Below are positions 46,067 to 55,196 of a DNA stretch of 64,000 bases, piece after piece (the first letter of the stretch is position 1; the number at the start of each line of letters is the position of its first letter). Source of the stretch: Adiantum capillus-veneris. Its lineage: Eukaryota > Streptophyta > Polypodiopsida > Polypodiales > Pteridaceae. The stretch lies in contig CM043959.1 of the NCBI GenBank assembly GCA_014529385.2, forward strand, positions 87,428,529-87,492,528, given 5' to 3'. The translations under genes and the position numbers were made by a program. The notes below the pieces were generated by a model. That model made no database searches. It had not been told where the DNA came from and saw nothing but the letters and a program-made list of their open reading frames with translations.

Positions 46067-48842
46067 ACCAATCATGAGACATGGTGCTTGAGAGTTTCCT
46101 AATCAACCTCCCTAGCCTCCTTTTGCAATAATGGTTGGTTCTTTCGTAAAAATAACCAAAGTTCAGCCTTTGTTTGACCATTTCTTGGTGATTCCCGGAG
46201 TCAACCAAATTCCCAAAGATGTATGAAAGAAAAGAATGGAATATTTGGAAAAAGTTAATCCTCTTGCAGATTGGTGTGCACATCAACAAATCAGCTGATG
46301 ATCAGGCGAAACCTCACCCCGAAATTCCAATCTGATGTGACGTTCATGATGGCCAATCTCCACAATGCTAAAGACGAGATTCTCCTATTGAGCAACAATC
46401 GGGTCTCTCGAGTGAGTATCGAAGTACACCCACCATTGGGTGGAATAGCCTCATCAATCTCTCTCATATGGGCAACAACCCCTTTGAGGATCCCGTAGGT
46501 AGCTCCAATCACCTGTGCCCCAACCAAGGAAGCTTCTGACATAACGGTGTAAAGAGCCTCCTGGCCCAATATCCCATCTAGCCCAGTCAATGCGTGTCCT
46601 CTCGCCTAACTGACGGCCTTCTGAATCTCTTACATATGCATTCCATACAAGGGGCTGCCTCGCTACCTCCCCGATACACGAAGGCGGGTGGCGAATCAAA
46701 ACAAGACGTAACTCCTTCCAAATCTGCAGCAAGCAGCACATAAATGATGACAAATGAGATGTATCCAAGGGTACATCTATAAAGATGAATCTGATGGTCG
46801 GGTGCCAAACACATGTAGTATCTAGAGAGCCAAAACAAGGAGATGTATGTGACAAAGCATGGTGTAAAACTGTTTCCAAGGCTAGATCTACCCCTAGAAA
46901 CAATCCGCGAACTGTCAGCTTTGCAAGCAATGCCTTGCTTTGCATCTCTGGATCAATAATCCCCAGTCCTCGCTGCTCTCTAGGCAAAATGATTGTGTCC
47001 CAATGCCAAATGGACTCGTGGTCGAGTGTCTCTAAAGCCATCTAGGCCACCCCACAAGAAGTTGCGTACAACACGCCATGATTCTTGAGTGAAGAGTCAT
47101 GCAAGATGTGGTGAACCAAGCCGTCGCAAGAAGAACCTGATTCACCACAAGGGCTCTGCTAGCCAGAGATAAATGCAAGGATGAACAATGGCAAAGTTTC
47201 TTCCTGATAGACTGCAGCACGGGTGCAAACTGCTGCTCAAATGACACATCAATGCCGACATGGAAACCCAAATATCTGCAAGTCTAGCCTCTAGGTACCC
47301 GAGGGAAATTATGCTGCGCACCCCACTAACAATCCGCATCATCCACTCCTACAATAAAACAAAAAAACTTGTGCCAATTGATGAGAGCACCACTAGCCAA
47401 ACAAAAGGTTGTAAGAGCACCCTGTAGACTGTCCAAAATGGGTATGTCGTATCTGACAAAGAGCATAGTATCGTTTGCATACTCCTGATCTAGCAAATCT
47501 GGCGAATCCGCCAAAGGCATAGCAAGACCTCTTGATTGTGGTGTTCTGCTGCGCAAGAATCGAGACATGGCCTCAACAAAAAACAGAAAGAAGTAGGATG
47601 CCGGGGACATCCCTGTTGAACTAAACTAGACAGATGAAAGCACCGTCCAATATGGCCTCTAATTGTGACAGCGCTAGAAGTAGTACGGTATAATGCAGAT
47701 ACACCTTTGATCCGCCACAAGGGGAAACCCATCCTCTAAATAGCCTCATAGAAAGTGAAGATATTATCCAAAATACAATGGTCCTACACAAAACCTGTCT
47801 ACGAAGCATGGATGAGATCAGGCATAAAGGTTTTTAAGCGCATGTTGATCATGTGAGCATAGATCTTTTACACGGAGGACATGAGTGATTGGTCTCCACT
47901 GTCACAGGGACGATGTATCTCTGTCTTTCGGTATAAGAGATATAAGTCCCGAACACATAAGAGGCAGGCATCTCTCCTGTGTCAAATATGTATTGTAAAC
48001 CGGAAAGCATAGTGGGGCTGAGAGCATCCCAGAACTACAAAAAGAACTGTCATCCTCTCCAGGCCAAGATGCTCCCCAAGGGCCCACATATAATCTATCT
48101 AGTCGCTTGAGCAGACGACCCGACTTCCTTCTAAAACCCCACGAAAACTGCAGTGTCTGTGGTGTGCGAGCCACAGATGAAGTATGCCATTTGTACTAGA
48201 AACTGCAAAAAGGAATCTGTCCCAAGCATCTCTCTCACACAGTAATACATATGGTAAAGATCGGGGCAGAATGGCTCACAAGTCCTTAGTGGTCTCTACA
48301 TTGTTGAAATCACCGCCAACAACCACGAATCCACAATAGGCAATACATTAACAATCTGGTACCAAAACTCGGCCCCCCATGAGCTGAAGTTGGGGTGTAG
48401 ATGCACATCACACCAAGGGTATCATCAATCTCTATAGTAATCCACATTGCTCTACCATGTACTAAAGTACCATGGTCACGTCCACAATGGTGCCAAGGGG
48501 GTCCCATAGAAATGCATACACCACTGCTAGAATATTGTTGTCCAATCGCAGTTTCCCAAAATGTATGAGAATCCCAAGGTAACAACTTACTGCATCTACA
48601 ATAAGTGTCTATACATAACTTGCGCTCCTACACAAGGAGTATATCCACATCTCGGTCTACATGAGAATGCAAATCTCTACAAAATAAATTCTGTCTGGGA
48701 CCATGATGCTAGTGTGATGCAAGCCATTGACATTCCAAGTAAAGAATATGTAAATCCCATGTGTCAACCAATGAATGATGAGTCTACGACCTCAAAGACA
48801 TGCATCAACTGTGTCAACGGCTACAAGATAGAGGATCAATGC

Positions 48843-48891
<49 letters not shown>

Positions 48892-51800
48892 CTTCGTCTT
48901 GATGTAGGGGCATTTGAGGACAGCTTTATGGGAAGAGACATCGTCTTTTACTCAGACACACTAGGCACCAGGATAGCTTATGCCACATGTGACTCGATAT
49001 AGGTGGGAGACAAGTTTTGTAGCAGAGACAAGATCACAGCTCAGAACAAAGGGTCACGGAGGAGTAGGAGTCCTATTCAAAGAGGTGTTATAGCCGCTTG
49101 TGCACGTTGTTCGGAGAGATGATCAAGCCAGATACAAGTGGGTGAGATTGAGGGCTGAGACATGCATATTCTTGTACATTGCTATATGTTACTTTGCCCC
49201 TAGCACATCAGTGTATGCCGCACCTAGAGGACAGACTCCAGACCCCTTTCTCTGCATTAGACGAGGATGTATGGGAGTTTTCCAAAGATGGTGACATTAT
49301 TCTCTTGAGGGACTTTAATGCCCGCACGAGAAATCATTAGACAATTTTTTATGATACCTCAGATGAAATACTGAGAGAGCTAGATATCAGTGATATGGGG
49401 CTTCACAGACGCTCACAAGATGAGTAGTACACTGAGGACGGAAGATATCTGATGGAAATGGGGGCCTCACATGGATTGGCCATACTTAATGGCCGACAAC
49501 AATTTCCCACAACAACTGGGTTTACTTGCTTCCCACATAGGCATGGGGCCAGCACAATGGACTATGTCATGGCACAGCTGAGCTTGTTGATTTATCCCCT
49601 GCATTAAGGATTTCATAGTACGACACAAACCAGTGGAGATCATGCTCGTTTGACACTTTCGGTCTCCTTTCACTAAAGTACAACTCATGTGTCAGGTAGG
49701 AGGACTCATACCCGCTATACATTTAAACCAGAGACTGACTTTGTTTATAAAGAGGAGATTTATGGTCATCTATGTACAGCAACCAAGCCAGGACTCTAAG
49801 TGGAGGAGATCACCACTTTACTAATTGAGACATTGCATGATACAGCAGCAGAGGCATACCCAAACACTTAGCCTGATCAAAGACGCCGTCCTAGGAGCAT
49901 GCCTCGGAACAGTTGGTATGACGAGGAGTGCAGAGAGACGAGAGCACAACTTCAGAGGGATCTTCTCCTACGGGTCATCAATCACAGACAATCTCGGATA
50001 GCCTTCTGGCCCCTTGTGCGACAAAAGAAGCAAGCATTCCTAGCTCGGATGGAGCGAGACTTATACCAGTTGTTCTTGAGTAGAGACTCAGGAGAGGCAT
50101 GGCGTCTCTTTCATGAGCACTCCCCTCCCCCAGTGATTACTTCCCTTGATGTGTGGGGTCAATATGCAACATCCTTATATACGGTCCCTAGACAGACACC
50201 CCTTCCAGATCCTCTTGAGCCATGCCCATCTACGAGTGCCTTCTTTACCATTGAGATGGTAAAGACGGCCATTGACAGGATGAGGATCAGGCGGGCATAT
50301 GATCATGATGGTCTAGTAGCAGAACACTTTATACATGCTAGAGATATGCTGACCGAGGTTCTTGTAGTTCTGTTCAATCGTGTCATGTGTAAGGGCCTAC
50401 TTGAGACTTGGAGACTGTCTACTATTGTGCCTATCTTCAAGGCAGGTGATCCTACAGAGCCTAGAAACTACCGCACTATTATGATTGGGCACACATTGGC
50501 ACGGTTGTATGCATCTATCCTTGAGGAGCAGTTGAGTAGATAGGCAAAATGTGAGGGCATAAGGGCGACGGGATAGGCCAGTTTCAGGAGAGACTTCTCC
50601 ACTCTTTACCATATTCTAACACTCAGAGCCATCACTGAGGAGGGTAGGGCACATGGGAGACAAATGTATTGTAGCTTTGTGGATTTCCGCAAAGCATTTG
50701 ACATGGTGCCTAGAGCCAGATTGATGCCCAGAGTAAAGGAGATGGGATTGCCCAATGAGTTGATTTGGGGGATCATGGCTCTATACAGATCAGTGGTGGG
50801 ACATGTACGCACTCCAGAGGGGATATTTGATTTAGTGCACTCCACTATTGGAGTGAAACAAGGTTGTCCATTGTCCCCCACTTTATTTGGTATGTATATA
50901 TATGAGGTTTCTGATTACACTGACAGAGAGGGTGACAGAGGTGCCCAACTGGCAGGGATATGGATTCCATTGTTGTTATATACTGATGATATTGTGACTC
51001 ACCGGAGAGTATGCAACGACATTTGGATGCATTACACAGCTTTGCAAAGGATAGTGGATTGTCTGTAAACCAAGGTTATGGAGTTTTAACACCACACCGT
51101 AGTGGATCAAGAGATCAGCACCTACATTCACTTATGGTCAGGAGACTGTGGAGTACACAGATGCTATACTTATCTTGGGGTAGTTTTCACTAGGCCAAGG
51201 TTTTCTTTGAAGAGAGCAACAGAGACTAGACTGACCAGAGCGTATGCGGCCTTGGAAGGATTGGAGAGGATGTGTTCACGGGTTCAGTTCTAGGAACCCC
51301 AAACAAATCTCTGGCTCTTTGATACCTTGGTAGCTTCAACTATGCTCTATGGGGTTCAGGTTTGGGGACCCTCTGTGGGTCAGGATGGGTGGAGAGGTAT
51401 GGAGAGGCCCTTGGTATCTATGAAATCTCCGCGATTGAGCCAAGGCCTCTGTGCCAGATGAGATGATTAGAGCGGAGTTAGCAAGCCCCCCCCATGGAGA
51501 TAGAGGTGCTTACCAGATCAGTCTCCTTTATGCACAACTCATGGGATACTACCAGAGACAGATGTGCCACATTGGCCCTTGAGTCCTTTAGACAGTTAGC
51601 TTTACAGGGGGACAAAACAATCTTCTCCAACTCACAGGGGATGGGATTGTGATTCGACCCAGCTATATGGATACACATCTATCTCATAGGTTACGGTGTG
51701 CAATTGGTTAGATACGGACATCCTCACACCAGCTTGAGATTGAGACTGGTATATTCGGAGGGATACCAGCAACCAGCAGGATATGCCGCCTATGCCATAC

Positions 51801-54476
51801 ACAGCCAGAGACGGAGATGCATTATATATGTCAATGCATAGTTATTACGAAATACCGGGTCGCTTCCACCGTCCATTTAGAGAAGGCTTCGGACCTTTTC
51901 TAGAGACATGAGCTATCAGGACCAGAGATGTCTTGGACTGTATCTACTTGAGTTACACAGACATGGAGACAGTTTATTGAGGAGCTCTCAAGAGAGACAA
52001 TCCCAGAGACAGATTACTGAAATCTTCACACCAGACACTGCACAGATAGAGGAGCAATCACCACTTTCGTATAGCCTAGTGAGAGTTCCCACACAAAACA
52101 TAACCTAAAGCTTACCCCAACAATTACACACACTAAAACCACCCTACAACTACAATCTCTGACAAAAGAAAATCAGAACCCCTTTCTCCCCTATCTAAAG
52201 AAAAAAATGTTGGCACTTCTTAAGCTATTTAGGCGTGCAATCGCCAAGAGAAGAGGTGTGGACCTTGGAAAACACAAGCATAATTGCTTAGAGCAGCACA
52301 TTTTCTCAATATGAACATCCTGTACTCTGTTTTCATGAAAAATAGCTGACCTGAACAAACACGAACAAAAGCAACTTTATCACGATGCTTCGGGTCCATG
52401 TTTGCTTGTAGCTGCCAAAAAGAATTAAATAGAACTTTAATACAGAACATAACACATCAAAGCCAGAATAAACTTACTTAAGCACAAATTTAAACAGCAC
52501 AGAAGAATATATTTGATCAGCCTACACCTTGAAAACAAACCCAGTGAACTCTGGATAATCAGGCTCAATAAGTCCAACATCAGCCGCATGTGGTATAGGT
52601 TGCTGTGCATACTTCAAGAAACTTTCAAGAAAAAGCTTCACCTGCAGAATTACATTAATCATAATAACTGATGCCAGCTGATGGCAAGTTATGGCTATCA
52701 TACTGATAGAGTGGACTCTTTGCATACTTACTCCAAAATTGTTCATGGCGCTCCCGAAAAAGACAGGAGACAATTCCCCTTGATGAATCTTCTCCAGCTC
52801 CAGTGGTTGTGAAACTGCCTCTAGAAGCTCAATCTCCTCCTGTAGTTAGTGTGTACATACTTGAATCATGAGCAACCGTGCAAAGACCAAAACTTCTGTA
52901 ATTTAACCATTGTGCAAACACTTAACATTTTATAAATAATGTTCAAACTCTGCTATTGCTAGAGACCTTCTCAACTTATTTCCTGTAGCAAAGAGTCATT
53001 TCAAGCAAGAGCTTGAACATTATCCAAAATTCAAGTCGTTTGAGGACTCCTCAAACTCTTTAGATTGAGATAGAGCTGAAAAACTTTAAGACCTCCAATT
53101 GTTGATAGAGGTCCTCAGGTATTATTGTCTGTAGAGAAGGGTCACCCCAGGGAAGAACTTGCACAGATGCTTCTTTACTGCCGTGGCTTTGATCCTTCTC
53201 AAATAGGTGTACTTCATTCTTTGGCCTATAATATAGACCCATGAACCTGCCAAAAAGACCTCTGACCATCAACACTGTGCCTTTACAAGCCTTTAAAAAG
53301 GACATGGTGATGCAAACGGTCAACAATTGGGATTCGCCTGAGAAAGACGAAGAAAGTTGCAAAGTTCTGCATCATGGTCAGACGATAAGAACAAACCTGT
53401 CACCAGAACCAATGGGCCAATTTATTGCATGTGTAGAAAGCTCGAACTCCTTTTCGATTTCATCCAACAATTCCAATGCCTCCAATGCTGGGCGATCCAT
53501 CTTGTTGATAAAAGTAAAGATTGGCAATTTGCGCATTCGACAAACCTGTTGCAATGCAGATAAAACCAGATGATTTGTATTTGTCAACAGTAGAAAACAA
53601 CAGCACTATGAGACGGCAAACAGACCTCAAACAGTTTTCTTGTTTGTGGCTCTAAACCTTTTCCTGCATCCACCAACATAACTGCATTGTCTGCAGCTGC
53701 CAAAGTACTGACCTCAATAATTCAATAAGTTAGATTTTCATGGCACAAGACCTAGTCTAAACCAGAGGGTTGATTTCAAGACATGTAATGCCTGCCTTAT
53801 TAAGAATGTGAATAAGAGAAGCATGCTTTTGAAGGAATGCTATACCGGTATGTGTCTTCACCGAAGTCCTGCAAATAAAAACTTGAAGATGTTTACAGGT
53901 ACAAAAAGGGCTTGCATTAGTGAAAACAAGCACGTGAAAGAAATGTGACTACAGGCATCTACCTTCTCCCGCATTTTTCCACATGAACCAGCTACTTCAA
54001 TTGCTAAAACACATCCTACCCAGCCCATAGAGGGAGCAAAAAAAGAAGCATAAAGAGGGAGACCTGATGTCCCGGTGTGTCTAACAAAGTGATTTGATGA
54101 TCGTCTGTCTCGAAAACTAGAGCCGTGGATGTGATCGAAATCCCTGCACATAGAAGGCAGCATCCTAAATCTCAAAAATCTGCTCACCTCACTAAGATAA
54201 TAAATAAACCATAATCAACTGCTACCACACAATGTTTTAACATAGCAACTGCATGGTACTCAACAGAAAACACAACCTTAGTTTATGGAGATTCTAATTT
54301 TCACAGTTGTATGGTGTCTTCAAAATCTAAACATGAAATCAGAACAACAATACACGGTACAGACCTCTTTGTTTTTCAAGTTCCATCCAATCAGAAGTGG
54401 CATGCCTAGCCGCTCGTCTAGCTTTGACAGCACCAGCCTCATGTATGGCACCACCGTAGAGAAGTAGCTTCTCCGT
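38928..54476 (-). CDS. prfC: Bacterial-type peptide chain release factor 3 (RF3), split gene, 5' end outside the window
   Basis: RF3 is a translational GTPase that recycles class-I release factors from the ribosome after termination. A nuclear copy of this bacterial type would most likely act in plastids or mitochondria. Fifteen exons were traced by protein similarity and GT-AG borders: 54476-54365, 54143-54064, 53868-53846, 53707-53626, 53545-53397, 53246-53093, 52839-52732, 52641-52528, 52411-52351, 41770-41648, 41547-41360, 41255-41187, 40773-40627, 39919-39866, 38990-38928. They sum to 1527 nt, 508 codons plus TGA, and every junction keeps frame. Motifs seen include [10 protein letters not shown] (G3), NKMDR (G4), [44 protein letters not shown] and EGAVQV. 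From the first visible exon to the stop the length equals bacterial RF3. Missing are the P-loop (G1) exon and any transit peptide, which must lie right of 64000. The last exon is less certain. Confidence 0.92.
41828..41847. repeat. Poly(C) tract in the intron
   Basis: A C-run of about 18-20 bases lies just inside the intron, upstream of the RF3 exon at 41648-41770 and close to its acceptor. Confidence 0.9.
42354..42419. repeat. 35-bp tandem duplication
   Basis: AAATATAGCCGTCCACAAGC at 42354 is repeated with three changes at 42389; both copies end CTACTTCGGCTT. Confidence 0.85.
42747..43668. mobile_element. hAT-like MITE (outer), 922 bp, perfect 8-bp target duplication
   Basis: The element is flanked by CCTCACTG at 42739-42746 and again at 43669-43676, a perfect 8-bp duplication. 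The left end reads CACTGTAACAGGGAACGG and the right end, reverse-complemented, CATAGTTACCCGGAACGG, so the terminal inverted repeats match at 13 of 18 positions. The subterminal sequence is rich in GGAACGGG words. It has no transposase coding capacity. An 8-bp duplication with short inverted ends is the hAT pattern. A second, related element is inserted 27 bp from its left end. Confidence 0.82.
42774..43259. mobile_element. hAT-like MITE (inner), 486 bp, nested in the outer one
   Basis: Ends are CATAGTTACAAGGGATGG and, reverse-complemented, CATAGTTACATGGGACGG, matching 16 of 18. It is flanked by GGGAACAC (42766-42773) and GGGAGCAC (43260-43267), an 8-bp duplication with one change. The interior near the ends has many GGGGACGG words. 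The middle (42950-43200) is AT-rich and non-coding. It is related to the outer element by its end sequence. Confidence 0.85.
43677..44489. other. Intron sequence with an unassigned 151-codon frame
   Basis: An open frame at 43947-44402 (+) has the look of a coding relic, with Trp- and Arg-rich text such as [16 protein letters not shown], but no recognised domain. It may be part of a LINE upstream region, because LINE text follows at 44490. Confidence 0.35.
44490..46062 (+). mobile_element. Fragmented LINE, same family as 48900-52080, ending in a (TC)n tail
   Basis: Bases 44520-44610 match 50830-50915 of the LINE at 48900-52080 (VHSTIGVK-type text). The copy is heavily decayed. Its end, GAATTTCATTTC followed some 60 bases later by TC repeats (46026-46060), resembles the tail of the minus-strand LINE at 55197. 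No continuous coding remains. Confidence 0.65.
46026..46060. repeat. (TC)n microsatellite at a LINE tail
   Basis: Perfect TC run that closes the plus-strand LINE fragment. Confidence 0.95.
46291..48800 (-). mobile_element. L1-type LINE, decayed
   Basis: On the minus strand an endonuclease start (FTWNVNGL near 48750) and later endonuclease text ([14 protein letters not shown] near 48400) precede RT. RT reads SLVQQGCP near 47640 and YANDTMLFV near 47455-47475, where the second catalytic Asp region is YAND instead of YADD, a lesion. The C-terminal part (47271-46454) includes [23 protein letters not shown], a block typical of plant L1 ORF2 after RT. Stops and frameshifts are many. It lies in the sense direction of the RF3 gene. 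Confidence 0.85.
48845..48890. repeat. (TG)n microsatellite between two LINEs
   Basis: Perfect TG run separating the 5' side of the minus-strand LINE from the 5' side of the plus-strand LINE. Confidence 0.97.
48900..52080 (+). mobile_element. LINE of a second, non-L1-looking family
   Basis: Endonuclease text runs from 48900 (a [11 protein letters not shown]-type block near 49285-49325) through [10 protein letters not shown] (near 49475) to HRHGAST(M)DYV (near 49565). A 214-codon frame at 49899-50543 leads into RT with [22 protein letters not shown] continues with [18 protein letters not shown] (near 50680), [19 protein letters not shown] and the catalytic position YTDDIV near 50975-50995. 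The C-terminus has a Cys/His-rich stretch near 51780-51840. The FRKAFD and [13 protein letters not shown] wording differs from the plant L1 copies nearby. It has several stops. It is antisense to the RF3 gene. Confidence 0.87.
52351..54476 (-). CDS. prfC: RF3 5' exon cluster (nine exons): GTPase domain and start of domain 2
   Basis: The first visible exon begins [15 protein letters not shown], just after the expected P-loop, and ends in [13 protein letters not shown], the switch I region of RF3. The next gives [16 protein letters not shown] and the G3 motif. A 23-nt exon (53868-53846) encodes only DFGEDTY plus two bases, with Gly where bacterial RF3 usually has Ser. The exon at 53707-53626 gives the [16 protein letters not shown] helix and 53545-53397 gives G4. 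The exons from 53246 to 52528 cover the RF3-specific linker and the start of domain 2, ending TGFVFK. The last exon (52411-52351) begins [11 protein letters not shown]. Introns here are about 90-300 bp. Confidence 0.92.
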
Positions 54477-54819
54477 CTACAAAACATACATAAAAAAGAG
54501 AGAGAAACATTTAGTTGCATTGACTTGTCCCTGAATTTTTGAAATGCACTTATTGCATTCTACAGCTGTGAAACAGATCTATGTTTAATGACCCTAGGTT
54601 GATGTGTATTCCCAATAGCTTGAGTGCGTTATGGACAAATCACTGGGCTCCAGGGAAGACAATATTGATTAGGTAATGCTTGCAAGGCCTATTTGCGCTT
54701 TTGTGACTAACGCGTCTCGGGAGTCGGCACAACAGAGTTGAACATTTTGCATATGTCACACCACATGTGCAGTTTTAATTCTTCTTCTGCATGCCTTCGA
54801 GAGATCACAAGCAGACGCG
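54477..54819. other. RF3 intron sequence
   Basis: Start (in genomic order) of the large intron upstream of the first visible RF3 exon; the acceptor is TTTTGTAG at 54484-54477. I searched this stretch by eye for the P-loop exon and did not find it. Confidence 0.6.
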
Positions 54820-55196
54820 GAGAAAGGGGAGAGAGAAAGAAAGAAAGCGAGCGAGCGAGCTTTATTAACGTCTATGAGATAGAGCGAAAGTTGGCCTATG
54901 AGATAGAGCGACATACATGTGTGTCCTCTTGGTATCCAGAAAAAAAGGACAAAAGTGCTGAAAATGAAGATGCTACAAAATAAAATAGACTGACATGGGG
55001 GGGTCTATACATGTGTGTGAGAGATGACGGTAATGGAGCTCTAATTCTAATGGACGTGAAACTACATGCACAAGTGAGAGCAATTCCTAGCCGCTCGATG
55101 AGGACATCCTCTAGTCGTGAAGTGCTCGGAGCCTCGGTGATATGGCATCCTTGATGGAAGAGGCTGTCTGGGTGTAATGCATGTCTCCCGGGTGTA
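54820..55196 (-). mobile_element. 3' fragment of a LINE related to 55197-63882
   Basis: The plus strand reads purine repeats, then CTTTATTAACGTC, then ggcctatgagata, a decayed version of the tail region at 55205-55290 and 63925-64000. Only the 3' end of the element is present. Confidence 0.5.

Larger units (their letters stand above)
41771..52350 (-). other. 10.6-kb RF3 intron loaded with transposons
   Basis: The donor at 52350 (GTCAGC) and the acceptor at 41771 (TATCAG) are set by the in-phase protein match on both sides. The intron holds nested hAT-like MITEs, a LINE fragment, one minus-strand LINE (sense to the gene) and one plus-strand LINE (antisense). Other RF3 introns within the two exon clusters are at most about 0.9 kb. 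Confidence 0.85.

Noticed and set aside
46271-46498. Plus-strand frames across 46271-47045
   Set aside because: They are shadows of the minus-strand L1 ORF2, which shows recognisable LINE text.
53378-53587. A separate small GTPase-like gene on the minus strand
   Set aside because: It is one exon of the RF3 gene; the neighbouring exons join in phase.
54838-54860. GAAAG/GAGC repeats as a CRISPR-like or satellite array
   Set aside because: They are a short decayed LINE tail; there are no regularly spaced unique spacers.
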